In this document: one piece after another, positions 9,063 through 17,343 of the stretch
How positions within the stretch are numbered: the first letter of the stretch is position 1
Layout of the letters: every line of letters starts with the position of its first letter
NCBI RefSeq assembly: GCF_900099835.1
Contig: NZ_FNKP01000002.1
Span: 1,798,001-1,862,000 of the forward strand
Direction: 5' to 3'
Length of the DNA: 64,000 nt
Source of the DNA: Paraburkholderia fungorum
GTDB lineage: Bacteria; Pseudomonadota; Gammaproteobacteria; Burkholderiales; Burkholderiaceae
Position numbers and translations under genes: made by a program
Notes under the pieces: generated by a model
Databases searched by the model: none
Seen by the model: only the letters and a program-made list of their open reading frames with translations
Told to the model about the DNA's origin: nothing

Positions 9063-10364
9063 ATGGACTCGATAAAACGCTACTTCGGCTTCGACGCCGC
9101 CGGCACCAACCTGCGCACGGAAGTGCTCGCGGGCGTGACCACTTTCCTGACGATGGCTTACATCATCTTCGTCAATCCCGCGATTCTCGGCGATGCCGGC
9201 ATGCCGAAAGACTCGGTGTTCGTCGCGACCTGCCTGGTGGCCGCGCTGGCGTCGCTGATCATGGGTTTCTATGCGAACTACCCGATCGCGCTCGCGCCCG
9301 GCATGGGCCTGAACGCGTATTTCGCGTACACGGTCGTCAAAGGCATGGGCTTCACGTGGCAGGCCGCGCTCGGCGCGGTGTTCATTTCGGGCTGTCTGTT
9401 CCTGATCGTCACGCTGTTCCGTGTGCGCGAGGTAATCGTCAAAGGCATTCCGCATTCGATACGGATCGCGATTACCGGCGGTATCGGCCTGTTCCTCGCG
9501 ATCATTTCGCTGAAGACCGCAGGCGTCGTGGTCGGCAACCCGGCCACGCTCGTCACGCTTGGCAATCTGCACGACCCGCACGTGATCCTCGCGATCATCG
9601 GCTTCTTCACGATCGTCACGCTCGACTATCTGCGGGTTCGCGGCGCGATCCTGATCGGCATTGTCGGCGTGACCGTGCTGAGCTTTTTCTTCGGCGGCAA
9701 CCAGTTCCACGGCATCGTTTCCGCACCGCCGTCGATTTCGCCGACGCTGTTCCAGCTCGACATTCGCGGCGCGCTGTCCACCGGCGTGCTGAACGTGATC
9801 CTGATTTTCTTCCTCGTCGAACTGTTCGACGCCACCGGCACGCTGATGGGCGTCGCCAATCGCGCGGGCTTGCTGGTCGAAGGCAAGATGCATCGGCTGA
9901 ATCGCGCGCTGCTCGCCGACAGCACCGCGATCCTCGCCGGTTCGATGCTGGGCACGTCGTCGACTACCGCGTACATCGAAAGCGCGTCGGGTGTGCAGGC
10001 GGGCGGACGCACCGGCGTCACGGCGATCACCGTGGCCGTGCTGTTTCTGGCAGCACTGTTCTTCGCGCCGCTGGCCGGCGTGGTGCCGGGCTATGCGACC
10101 GCACCCGCGCTGCTGTATGTGTCGTGCCTGATGCTGCGCGAAATGCTCGACCTGCCGTGGGACGACGCCACCGAAGTCGTGCCGGCCGCTCTGACCGCGC
10201 TGCTGATGCCGTTCACCTATTCGATCGCCAATGGCGTCGCGTTCGGCTTCATCTCGTACGCGGGTTTGAAGCTGCTGACTGGCCAGGCACGCAAGGTGAA
10301 ACTCGTCGTGTGGATCATCGCGGCGATCTTCCTGTTCCGTTACTTCTATCTCGGCAGTGAATAA
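9063..10364 (+). CDS. NCS2-family purine permease (AzgA/GhxP-like)
   Basis: Proton-coupled inner-membrane importer of adenine, guanine or hypoxanthine. The 433 residues show the AzgA-type opening: a short cytosolic stretch (MDSIKRYFGFDAAGTNLRTE), then VTTFLTMAYIIFVNPAIL, followed by GFYANYPIALAPGMGLNAYF and further helices. Other family marks are LVELFDATGTLMGVANRAGL and GSMLGTSSTTAYIESASGV, the substrate-site region. Length and motif order fit the family exactly. GAGAG lies about ten bases before the ATG. Monocistronic; no purine riboswitch was recognised in the leader, which instead carries an 11-bp repeat. Confidence 0.94.
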   Translation: MDSIKRYFGFDAAGTNLRTEVLAGVTTFLTMAYIIFVNPAILGDAGMPKDSVFVATCLVAALASLIMGFYANYPIALAPGMGLNAYFAYTVVKGMGFTWQAALGAVFISGCLFLIVTLFRVREVIVKGIPHSIRIAITGGIGLFLAIISLKTAGVVVGNPATLVTLGNLHDPHVILAIIGFFTIVTLDYLRVRGAILIGIVGVTVLSFFFGGNQFHGIVSAPPSISPTLFQLDIRGALSTGVLNVILIFFLVELFDATGTLMGVANRAGLLVEGKMHRLNRALLADSTAILAGSMLGTSSTTAYIESASGVQAGGRTGVTAITVAVLFLAALFFAPLAGVVPGYATAPALLYVSCLMLREMLDLPWDDATEVVPAALTALLMPFTYSIANGVAFGFISYAGLKLLTGQARKVKLVVWIIAAIFLFRYFYLGSE

Positions 10365-10430
10365 GCGATAGAAAATCGCGGGCCGGTCACAGCGTGCGGA
10401 CGGTGGTGTAAGGTGTTGGCCAATTCCGGT

Positions 10431-10457
10431 CGGTCACCGTTCAGCATCCGGTGACCG
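10431..10457. promoter_or_regulatory. 9-bp perfect inverted repeat upstream of the cytochrome b561 gene
   Basis: CGGTCACCG (10431-10439) and CGGTGACCG (10449-10457) are perfect complements separated by nine bases, 49 bp before the cytochrome start. There is no T tract, so it is more likely a regulator site or structured leader than a terminator. Confidence 0.45.
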
Positions 10458-10506
10458 GCAGGAAGGCAAAGAACAATCGGTTGACCTCTGTCACAGGAGC
10501 CCCCGC

Positions 10507-11037
10507 ATGTCCAGAAGCCTCTCCACGGATCGCTACACCACCCCCGCGATTTTCTTTCACTGGATCATTTTTCTGCTGGTCGCGCTGGCGTATCTGGCGA
10601 TCGAAATACGCGGACCGCGAGGCTCCGACAGCCGGGCCTTCTGGACCGGCATCCATTTCTGGGCAGGCACGCTCGTGCTGGCGCTCTCTGTTCTTCGCGT
10701 GCTATGGCGACTGTGGGCCGACGCCCCCGCCGAACTCGAAGGCAATCGCTTCCTGACGTTTCTCGCGCGCGCCGCGCATCTTCTGCTCTACCTGTTTATC
10801 TTCGTGCAGCCGCTGCTCGGCATCCTGATGGTCAATGCAGGCGGACGCCCAGTGTCGCTCGCGTGGACCAATATCAGCTTTACGCTGGTGGGCGCGGATT
10901 CGATTGCGCGGCCCTTGCTGAAGGACGCGCACGAGTGGCTCGGCAATGCGTTTTATTGGGTGATCGGCTTGCACGCGCTGGCGGCCATCGCGCATCACGT
11001 GATCTTCAAGGACAGGACGCTGAGGCGGATGATCTGA
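10507..11037 (+). CDS. Cytochrome b561
   Basis: 176-residue inner-membrane di-haem cytochrome. Four transmembrane helices are visible (AIFFHWIIFLLVALAYLAIE, FWAGTLVLALSVLRVLWRLW, AAHLLLYLFIFVQPLLGILM, and GNAFYWVIGLHALAAIAHHV). Histidines sit at the expected haem positions: FHW in helix 1, HFW in helix 2, AAH in helix 3 and LHALAAIAHH in helix 4. The C-terminus (FKDRTLRRMI) is the usual DxTLRRM ending. The family moves electrons from ubiquinol to oxygen or superoxide, or to periplasmic partners. CAGGAG lies ten bases before the ATG. It stands alone. Confidence 0.93.
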   Translation: MSRSLSTDRYTTPAIFFHWIIFLLVALAYLAIEIRGPRGSDSRAFWTGIHFWAGTLVLALSVLRVLWRLWADAPAELEGNRFLTFLARAAHLLLYLFIFVQPLLGILMVNAGGRPVSLAWTNISFTLVGADSIARPLLKDAHEWLGNAFYWVIGLHALAAIAHHVIFKDRTLRRMI

Positions 11038-11300
11038 GTTGACGCAAGGGTTTGCTGCGCGCAGCAGAAAGTGCCTGAAAACAGGGGCTTTTCTACACAC
11101 CGGGTGCAAGCCACATAGACACATGCACGCACGCGTTCATTGACACGCTGCGCAACGAGCGCCGTCAATCTGCTTTGCAGATATCGACTTGCCGACGCCG
11201 CGCCCGGGTTTTCATCACCCTGTTCCGGTTTGCGCGGGCTGGTTGTTGGCGTGGCGTTACATGCCCGACTACGCCCTCGACGACGTGAAGAACAAACGTG

Positions 11301-11591
11301 TCAATTGCGCCAGTTCGCCTCGTAAAAGCGCACGTAACCGCTCCTGAGCACCAGACATTGCGCCCGCGTTTCCGACAGCAAACGGCGCGTGGCGGCTTCG
11401 ATCCGCGCACGATGCGCGTCGAACGCATCGACCATGTCTTCCAGTCTCGGCGATGCCGCGCCGAAATGATCTTCGAGCGCCTCCGCCGTGATCATGCACT
11501 CCACCCTCTGCCCATCGACCATCGCGGGGAACGCCAAGGTGAGTTCGCGCCCTGAATATTCAGGAGTTTCATTGGGGAAAAGGATCTGCAT
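11301..11591 (-). CDS. DUF1488 family protein
   Basis: 96 residues. The sequence fits DUF1488: MQILFPNETPEYSGRELTLA, VECMITAEALEDHFGA, then DAFDAHRARIEAATRRLL and a C-terminal YVRFYEANWRN. No signal peptide or membrane segment. AGGTGA lies upstream of the ATG. Function unknown. A more divergent relative sits at 61734-62012, sharing the ITAEAL/VSAEAL ... FCGAAS layout. The 263 bp on its 3' side (11038-11300) hold nothing I can assign. Confidence 0.85.
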   Translation of the reverse strand: MQILFPNETPEYSGRELTLAFPAMVDGQRVECMITAEALEDHFGAASPRLEDMVDAFDAHRARIEAATRRLLSETRAQCLVLRSGYVRFYEANWRN

Positions 11592-11993
11592 GGGAATTCA
11601 CCTGGAAGTTGGCTGCCGCGCATGATGTCGCATGGAAATGCGCGCCGGTTGCATCTGATCGCGCCTGCCGTTTTCTCCTCCCTGGTCCAATGCTTGCCGG
11701 CGCGGGCTCGTCACCTGAGCGCATCGGCGCTACGATTCGCGCCCTGCGGAGGTGAATTGATTCACTGTAGACGAGTTCGGGCGAGGCGCAAGTTTTCCTT
11801 TTTGTCTGCCTGATTTTGGTGCTGTGCGCGCTTTTTTCAGGTGCGCTATGCGCGCCGCCTCCGTCTTTTCCCTGCCGCGCACAGCGCGATTCGTCCTGTA
11901 ATATCGGTATTCGGCTGCGAGCGTGCATGTTGCGCTGCGGCATCGAACGACGGGCAACGTATCCGTCGCGCGTCCGATCTACGGAGACATGTC
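11592..11993. other. Intergenic region between DUF1488 gene and sigma-54 activator, with palindrome
   Basis: 402 bp between divergent genes. It contains a perfect palindrome GTGAATTGATTCAC at 11752-11765 (6-bp arms), a good candidate for a dimeric regulator site, and the Shine-Dalgarno of the activator at 11983-11986. No convincing gene; the frame of the activator is open back to 11841, but those residues are Arg/Cys-rich and not domain-like. Confidence 0.5.
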
Positions 11994-13994
11994 TTGACTC
12001 ATCGTCCTGCCTCGCCGGCCAGCATCGGTCGGCCTGATGTCATCACGCAAGCTCACGCGCGCTCGCTCGAAATCGGCCTGCGTGCGTCGGAAACGCCGGA
12101 CTTCCATCCGCTGCGGCGTGTCGCGCTGCGCGAGCTGGTGGAGCGCAATCAGTCGCTGTATATCCACGCGTTGCCCGTCATGGAGACGCTGCACGCGCAG
12201 ATCGTCGATACGCAAAGCATGGTGCTGCTCACCGACAGCCACGGTGTCATCCTGCACAGTCTCGGCGACAGCGATTTCGTCGAGAAGGCGAACCGCGTCG
12301 CTCTGTGTCCGGGCGTGTCGTGGGCCGAAGCGGATCGCGGCACCAACGCAATCGGTACGGCGCTGGTCGACGGGCAGCCAACCGTCGTACACGCCGACGA
12401 GCACTTCCTGCACGCGAACCGCATTCTCACCTGCTCGTGCGCGCCGATCGCGGACCCGTTCGGGCGCACCATCGGCGCACTCGACGTGAGCGGCGACACG
12501 CGTGGGTTTCACAAGCACACGCTCGCGCTGGTCAGAATGTCGGCGCAGATGATCGAAAATCATCTGTTCTCCAATCAATTCGCCGATGCGATCCGCGTGC
12601 ACTTTCATGCTCGCGCGGAGTTCATCGGCACGCTGTTCGAAGGGCTAGCGGCGTTTGCGCCCGACGGCACGTTTCTGTCCGCGAATCGCAGTGCGCTGTT
12701 TCAATTCGGGCAACCGCTCGCGCAATTGCAAAGGCAGCCGTTCGACGCGCTGTTCGGCATCGCCTTCGCCCGGCTCCTGCAGCAGATCACGCGCGCACCG
12801 GGCGAAAGCATCACGCTGACGCTGCCTAGCGGCGTGCGTGTGGTGGCGCGCGGCGAATATGCCGCGCCGCGATATGTCGCACCGGGGGAAGACCTGGCCG
12901 GCGTCGCGGTGCGTCCGGTAAGTGCTGGTGCCAGCTTGCGTCCGGCAGCGCGATCCGCCGACACGACGCCCTCCGCGCCACCCGCCACGCTGGAAACACT
13001 CGATACCGGCGACGCCCAGGTTGCCACGATCCTGCGACGTGTCGCCAAACTGCGCGGCCGCGATATCCCGATGCTGGTGCTCGGCAAAACCGGCACCGGC
13101 AAGGAGTGGCTAGCGCGCGCGATCCATCACGATTCGCCGCGACGCTCCGCGCCGTTCGTCGCGCTGAATTGCGCGTCGTTGCCCGAGACGCTGATCGAAG
13201 CGGAATTGTTCGGTTACGAAGACGGTGCGTTCACCGGCGCCAAGAAACGCGGCAGCGTCGGCAAGATCGTGCAGGCCGATGGCGGCACGCTGTTCCTCGA
13301 TGAAATCGGCGATATGCCGCTGGCCCAGCAGGTGCGCCTGATGCGCGTGCTGCAGGAGCGCACCGTCGTGCCGCTCGGCGGCACCCGCGCGATTCCCGTC
13401 GACCTGCGCGTTATTTGCGCGACCCACCGCAATCTGCGCGAGATGATCGAAGCGGGCACCTTCCGCGAAGACCTGTATTACCGGATCAACGGACTCGTCG
13501 TCACCTTGCCGCCGTTGCGCGAGCGTACCGACCTTGCCGCACTCGTCACGCGGATGCTGGCCGCACAAGCCGAAGGCGAGCGCTTGCCGACGCAGGTGTC
13601 CGCCGAGGTGCTGGCGCGATTTGCGCAATGCCGGTGGCCGGGCAATCTGCGGCAGCTGGCAAACGTGCTGCGCACCGCGAGCATCATGGCCGAAGGCGCC
13701 GCGCAGATCGAGGTCGAGGATTTGCCGGAAGACTTCCTGCAGGATTGTGTGGGTGTCGATCAGAGCGCAAATCCGGCCACCGCTGCATCTTCAAACAACA
13801 ATGACGCCTGCAATCGAGACGGTGCCGCGTCTGCGCAGCAACACGCACCGGGCCGAATGGAGGACTGGCAAACCACGTTGATCGCGCAGACGCTTGCGCG
13901 GTTTGATGGCAATGTATCGGCGGCAGCGCGCGAGTTGGGGCTGGCGCGCAACACGGTGTACAGGTATTTGCGACGCAGTGAGGCCGCGCACTGA
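11994..13994 (+). CDS. Sigma-54-dependent Fis-family activator (AcoR-like, GAF sensor)
   Basis: 666 residues. An N-terminal GAF-type sensor (QSMVLLTDSHGVILHSLGDS, WAEADRGTNAIGTALVDGQP, and CSCAPIADPFGRTIGALDVS) is followed by a PAS-like linker, an AAA+ domain and a Fis helix-turn-helix (DGNVSAAARELGLARNTVYR). The AAA+ motifs are LGKTGTGKE (Walker A), GAFTGA (sigma-54 contact) and LFLDEIGDM (Walker B). I choose the TTG at 11994 because GGAG lies seven bases upstream and the nearby ATG at 11989 is out of frame and stops at once. AcoR relatives activate acetoin or alcohol catabolism, but no such genes adjoin it, so its target is elsewhere or is the small ferredoxin downstream. Confidence 0.92.
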   Translation: MTHRPASPASIGRPDVITQAHARSLEIGLRASETPDFHPLRRVALRELVERNQSLYIHALPVMETLHAQIVDTQSMVLLTDSHGVILHSLGDSDFVEKANRVALCPGVSWAEADRGTNAIGTALVDGQPTVVHADEHFLHANRILTCSCAPIADPFGRTIGALDVSGDTRGFHKHTLALVRMSAQMIENHLFSNQFADAIRVHFHARAEFIGTLFEGLAAFAPDGTFLSANRSALFQFGQPLAQLQRQPFDALFGIAFARLLQQITRAPGESITLTLPSGVRVVARGEYAAPRYVAPGEDLAGVAVRPVSAGASLRPAARSADTTPSAPPATLETLDTGDAQVATILRRVAKLRGRDIPMLVLGKTGTGKEWLARAIHHDSPRRSAPFVALNCASLPETLIEAELFGYEDGAFTGAKKRGSVGKIVQADGGTLFLDEIGDMPLAQQVRLMRVLQERTVVPLGGTRAIPVDLRVICATHRNLREMIEAGTFREDLYYRINGLVVTLPPLRERTDLAALVTRMLAAQAEGERLPTQVSAEVLARFAQCRWPGNLRQLANVLRTASIMAEGAAQIEVEDLPEDFLQDCVGVDQSANPATAASSNNNDACNRDGAASAQQHAPGRMEDWQTTLIAQTLARFDGNVSAAARELGLARNTVYRYLRRSEAAH

Positions 13995-14303
13995 AGGTTG
14001 TCGCGTGAGAAAGTGACGGCTTCTTGCATGGCTTCGCGCTGAGCGCGTTGTGGGATCGACGGCTCGTTCCGCGAGTTTCGTGCGAAGCGGCGTGGCGACG
14101 CGCGGTACAAATATCCCGCGGCACACCGCGCGTGGCATTGCAGCCATCACGGCGAGACAACGCAAAGATTTGCGTACGCCGGGTGCGCCATCGCGGATAC
14201 AGTCCGACGTATCAAACTCCAAGACTCCATCGCGCAGAACCGCCCGGAACGGGACTGCCTATAGCGTGTAAAGTGTCGCGCACGCAGCCACTCACGTCAC
14301 ACG
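13995..14303. other. Intergenic region, sigma-54 activator to ferredoxin
   Basis: 309 bp. I find no clear -24/-12 sigma-54 promoter (GG-N10-GC) here and no gene. The sequence just before the ferredoxin (cctatagcgtgtaaagtg) may hold a -10 box, but the assignment is weak. Confidence 0.35.
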
Positions 14304-14615
14304 ATGTCCGACCCTACCCGCCCGCCTCTGGTTCGCGTCGAGCCGCTCGGCCAGAGCTTCGAAGCGCCCGATTCGCTGACCATTCTGGAAGCCGCCGGAT
14401 TCGCGAATCTGCGTCTGCCGCGCTCGTGCCGTAACGGTACCTGCCGAACCTGCCTTTGCAAAATGACAGAGGGACGCGTGCGCTACACGATCGAGTGGCC
14501 CGGCCTTAGCCGTGAAGAAAAAATGGAAGGCTATATCCTGCCGTGCGTGGCAATAGCCGAAACTGACCTGGTGATAGAAGCGCCGGATACCGTCGATTTA
14601 TCGTCGTCGAAATGA
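14304..14615 (+). CDS. 2Fe-2S ferredoxin
   Basis: 103-residue plant-type ferredoxin. The cluster ligands are visible in LPRSCRNGTCRTCLCKM (CX4CX2C) and the distal LPCVAIAETD, giving the standard four cysteines. N-terminal beta strands (LVRVEPLGQSFEAPDSLTIL) are typical. Soluble electron carrier, likely serving an oxygenase or reductase not encoded nearby. The start lacks a clear Shine-Dalgarno, but the ATG at 14304 gives the expected length. It converges on a YqaE gene, with a 10-bp hairpin between the two stops. Confidence 0.92.
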   Translation: MSDPTRPPLVRVEPLGQSFEAPDSLTILEAAGFANLRLPRSCRNGTCRTCLCKMTEGRVRYTIEWPGLSREEKMEGYILPCVAIAETDLVIEAPDTVDLSSSK

Positions 14616-14653
14616 AACTTGTGGTGAGCGCCGCCATGCAGAACCGGTTGCAT

Positions 14654-14679
14654 TGCTCGCGCTTTGAATAGCGCGAGCA
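14654..14679. terminator. Hairpin between convergent ferredoxin and YqaE genes
   Basis: TGCTCGCGCT (14654-14663) and AGCGCGAGCA (14670-14679) pair perfectly over 10 bp with the loop TTGAAT. Its position between two converging stops suggests a shared terminator, though neither side has a long T tract. Confidence 0.6.
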
Positions 14680-14691
14680 TGGCTGTCGGCG

Positions 14692-14886
14692 TTAGCGGCC
14701 GCCGCCCATTACGCGGGCGATTTTCTTGTCGGTGGTGTACTGGCTCAATGCATACACCGACCAGATGGCAGCCGGAATCCAGCCGATCAGCGTGATCTGC
14801 AAAATCAGGCAGATGATGCCTGCGAACGGACGGCCGATCGTGAAAAACTGGAACCACGGCAAGATGATGGCAAGCAATAAACGCAT
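14692..14886 (-). CDS. YqaE/Pmp3 family membrane protein
   Basis: 64 residues made of two hydrophobic helices: MRLLLAIILPWFQFFTIGRP and FAGIICLILQITLIGWIPAA, followed by IWSVYALSQYTTDKKI. This is the Pmp3 (UPF0057) signature in layout and length. Members are small inner-membrane proteins induced by salt or cold that affect membrane potential; the direct role in bacteria is not settled. Relatives begin their second helix with the same GRPF/GI pattern. Convergent with the ferredoxin gene. Confidence 0.88.
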   Translation of the reverse strand: MRLLLAIILPWFQFFTIGRPFAGIICLILQITLIGWIPAAIWSVYALSQYTTDKKIARVMGGGR

Positions 14887-15006
14887 TCAGATTGTCCTGT
14901 TCATAAGCGTGACAGCGTGCGGTCGTAAAGGGCGATGGCAATGACGTTTTACGCATGTTCGCGACGGTCATCGCACGTGCCCGTTAATGCAAACGCGCGC
15001 GCCGGG

Positions 15007-15198
15007 TTAAATCGGTTCGAAGCGCGGCACCTTGACTCCGTCCTTGTCGATCAACTCGAAAAATACCGAAGCGGGACGCGTCCAGATCGTACCATTGCTC
15101 GCTTTGTAGACGATCATCGTGATCGTCGGATCGGACTCGAGCGTGGCCTCGCAAACGTGCTCGTAAATGCCGCCTTTGTAGTGCCGGTATTGCACCAT
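15007..15198 (-). CDS. DUF1653 family protein
   Basis: 63 residues. It opens MVQYRHYKGGIYEHVCEATL, continues TITMIVYKASNGTIWTRPAS and VFFELI; the YRHYKG, VYKA and W-RP-FFE positions match DUF1653. Function unknown, cytosolic. I chose the ATG at 15198 because a Shine-Dalgarno (AGGGG) sits about ten bases upstream and the frame further up is not protein-like. It lies 53 bp downstream of the YheO-type regulator on the same strand and may be co-transcribed. Confidence 0.85.
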   Translation of the reverse strand: MVQYRHYKGGIYEHVCEATLESDPTITMIVYKASNGTIWTRPASVFFELIDKDGVKVPRFEPI

Positions 15199-15251
15199 TT
15201 CTGATTCCCCTGAATGGTTGAAATTGCAGTGGTTCCGTGCGAAAGCCGGCC

Positions 15252-15896
15252 TCACCCCGCCTCTTTCATCTGCTTGAGAATTTTGTAGACGGTGGCGCGG
15301 CCCATCGTCAGCACGGCGGCCACGTAGTTGGCGGAACTGCGTCCGCGAAACGCGCCTTGCGCATGCAGCGCCTCGACGATTTCGCGTTTGTGTTCGCGCG
15401 TGAGCGCATTGATGCCGATCTGCCGCTCGCGCAGCCAGTTGTGCAGATAGGTGTTGATGCGGTCCTGCCAGTCGTCGCGGAACAGGTCTTCGGCGGGTGC
15501 GTCCGTCAGCGTGCCGCCCTTGATGAACAGATCGAGCGTGGAGCGCACGTCTTCGAACACCGCGATATTGAAGTTGATGCACAGCATGCCGGCCGGCTTG
15601 CCGGTGTCGTCGAACAGGATATTGCTCACGCAGCGCATGCGGCGGCCGTCCCAGTTGAGCTTTTCGTACGGTCCGATGGTGCGGCCGCGCGCGGCGAACA
15701 GCACGTCGTCGAGCACCGATGGAGCGCCCACTTCCAGCCTCGACAGATTGTTGACCAGATAGGCGACGGTCTGGGTGCGCAAGTCGTGAATCACCACTTC
15801 GGCGCACGGGTAGAAGAGCGCGGCGATGCCGTCGGCGATCGGAGCATAGCGCTCCAGCAGCAGGTCTTGGACAGGAGGCACGTTGGTCTTGCGCAT
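15252..15896 (-). CDS. YheO-type transcriptional regulator (PAS-like + HTH)
   Basis: 214 residues. The N-terminal two thirds match the YheO PAS-like domain: LLLERYAPIADGIAALFYPC, AEVVIHDLRTQTVAYLVNNL, and KPAGMLCINFNIAVFEDV. The C-terminus is the short HTH that pairs with it (REIVEALHAQGAFRGRSSAN, then VAAVLTMGRATVYKILKQMK). Relatives include DauR, which represses D-arginine catabolism; others respond to small amino-acid-like ligands. The target is not evident from the neighbours. ATG at 15896, spacing to the next + strand gene 200 bp. Confidence 0.9.
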   Translation of the reverse strand: MRKTNVPPVQDLLLERYAPIADGIAALFYPCAEVVIHDLRTQTVAYLVNNLSRLEVGAPSVLDDVLFAARGRTIGPYEKLNWDGRRMRCVSNILFDDTGKPAGMLCINFNIAVFEDVRSTLDLFIKGGTLTDAPAEDLFRDDWQDRINTYLHNWLRERQIGINALTREHKREIVEALHAQGAFRGRSSANYVAAVLTMGRATVYKILKQMKEAG

Positions 15897-16044
15897 GAAA
15901 AAATCGACTCGCCATTGTAGCCACCTCGACTTGCGGCCGCGACCTTTGCGCCGGCTGGGTCCGCAAAAAGGCCGGCGCGCGGATACCGATATTTTTCATG
16001 CAGCCATGTTGCTTCACACTCGCGGCGATTTTTGTCCGCGTGGC

Positions 16045-16078
16045 GAGGCTTTTTTTTTCGTGCGATAACAGAAGCCTC
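16045..16078. other. Stem-loop with T9 tract in front of a small gene
   Basis: GAGGCTT (16045-16051) pairs with AAGCCTC (16072-16078); the loop starts with a run of nine T from 16050. It lies just before the Shine-Dalgarno of the gene at 16097. It may be a leader structure; a role is not established. Confidence 0.35.
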
Positions 16079-16096
16079 TATTTCACGGAGCAACAG

Positions 16097-16315
16097 ATGG
16101 CCACGCTCGAAGCGTTTCGCGCCGTGCTCGACGACGAAGGCACGCCGGAGATCATTCGCAACCACATCATCGATTCGCTGCAATATGCGCTGCGAAATTA
16201 CGGCCAGGTATTCACGTCGAAGGAAGTCGAATGGCTGGCCAAATGGGACGACGCCCGTATTCCGCTCGCGGCTGCCCGCGAGTTGCAGAAACGCGTCGCG
16301 GAAACTGCCCGCTGA
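16097..16315 (+). CDS. Hypothetical 72-residue protein
   Basis: Small soluble, helical protein (MATLEAFRAVLDDEGTPEII, NHIIDSLQYALRNYGQVFTS, KEVEWLAKWDDARIPLAAAR). GGAG six bases before the ATG at 16097 supports this start rather than the open frame further upstream. No family recognised and no cysteines or membrane segments. Its frame and codon use (strong G/C in third positions) look like a real gene. Isolated between a YheO-type regulator on the other strand and a long gap. Confidence 0.65.
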   Translation: MATLEAFRAVLDDEGTPEIIRNHIIDSLQYALRNYGQVFTSKEVEWLAKWDDARIPLAAARELQKRVAETAR

Positions 16316-16928
16316 CAGGTGATTCCCACCGCCCCTGTCCGGTAAACTACGCCAGCACTGCCCCGTTACAGCGCCTACTCGGCGTTTAGCTCATGTGCTT
16401 TGCGCGGCCAGCAACACCGATGATGCATACAAAGCCCCGCCTGGCGGGCGCTTTGCGCTTGTCCGGAAGTTTTTGCTATCCAATCAGGCCCATTTAGGGC
16501 ATCATATTGGGAATAGTTGCAATCCGCATTCGTAGCACCGGAAGTATCTGGCAACTCGGGTAACCGAGGCAGTTTGGCAACTGCGGGCAACCGCGGGCAG
16601 TCTCAAACCGGCATCTCCGCACCACCCCCGACTGTTTGACCGCCGCCTGTCGGCGATCCCGTCAATCCGGCAATGCGCCGCATGCATTCGCCGTCGCGAG
16701 TTGTGCAGCTGAGTGTTCAGCTTGTACGCGTCCGATGTCTGCGCGACATCAGCGTGTTTCTTCTCCATCGAATCCGCGATTTTGCGCGGCCGCGCTCAAG
16801 CCCTTGCCATCGGGCCTGTGCCAACCTTTTTCCATGGCGGCGCGCCCTTGGGTGCTGCGCTGCCCGGCCTGTCTTGCCGCGCGTAACACGCGTGACATGC
16901 GGACCACGTAATACAGGACACGAGCTTT
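16316..16928. other. 613-bp gap with a terminator hairpin and short repeats
   Basis: At 16431-16454 the sequence aaagccccgcctggcgggcg... folds into a GC-rich hairpin flanked by AAAG/CTTT, a likely terminator for the small gene at 16097. At about 16550-16605 the phrase ggcaac/ggcagt recurs (ctggcaactcgggtaaccga, tttggcaactgcgggcaacc), a short imperfect repeat. No convincing coding frame. The last 60 bp carry the leader of the next gene. Confidence 0.5.
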
Positions 16929-17210
16929 ATGAATTCTGTTGTCAAGACGTACAAGGGTTACGAAATTCACCCGCTCGTTTATCCGCGCCGCCCGGCTGAC
17001 GGCCAGACGAGCCGCAACCCGGACGCTGGCTACGACGCTTCGGTGCGTATCTGCCGCGTGGGCGCCAATCCGGCAGCCGACGGGCGCGTGTTCCGTCTGC
17101 AGTACCTGTTTCCGTTCGACGGCACGGGCAAGGCGCGCATTGCGTGCATGGCCCATGCAGAGCAACTGATCGACGGCCGCGTAGATGGCCAGTCCGTCGC
17201 CGATCTTTGA
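16929..17210 (+). CDS. Small KGYE-motif protein (paralogue of 50480-50695)
   Basis: 93 residues beginning MNSVVKTYKGYEIHPLVYPR, with a central strand ASVRICRVGA and a C-terminal half RVFRLQYLFPFDGTGKARIA followed by CMAHAEQLIDGRVDG. A second protein in the window (50480) has the same plan: MNS, KGYE, a strand, an aromatic strand, then a helix with HA and ID. It belongs to a small family common in Burkholderia-type genomes; I do not recognise a function. AGGAC lies about 13 bases before the ATG. A hairpin follows directly after the stop, ahead of the IF-1 gene. Confidence 0.8.
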   Translation: MNSVVKTYKGYEIHPLVYPRRPADGQTSRNPDAGYDASVRICRVGANPAADGRVFRLQYLFPFDGTGKARIACMAHAEQLIDGRVDGQSVADL

Positions 17211-17241
17211 GCGGTAATATCAGCGTATTGGCTGATACCGC
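17211..17241 (+). terminator. Hairpin immediately after the KGYE gene, ahead of IF-1
   Basis: GCGG (17211-17214) and TATCAGC (17218-17224) pair with GCTGATA and CCGC (17231-17241), loop GTATTG, with TAA bulged. Eleven base pairs directly after the stop codon. No T tract follows, so it may be a weak terminator, an mRNA 3'-end protector or part of the IF-1 leader. Confidence 0.5.
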
Positions 17242-17343
17242 GACGCAACGGGCCTGAAAACCTGCTGCAAACTATATTTACCGCTGTGCCACCCGGCTTT
17301 TCCGGGGACCAGCCACCCTTATCCCATCGACCAGGAGTTATGC

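Noticed and set aside
16316..16928. Possible CRISPR-like short repeats (ggcaac phrases)
   Set aside because: Only a few irregular copies without regular spacers; not a CRISPR array, and no cas gene is in the window.
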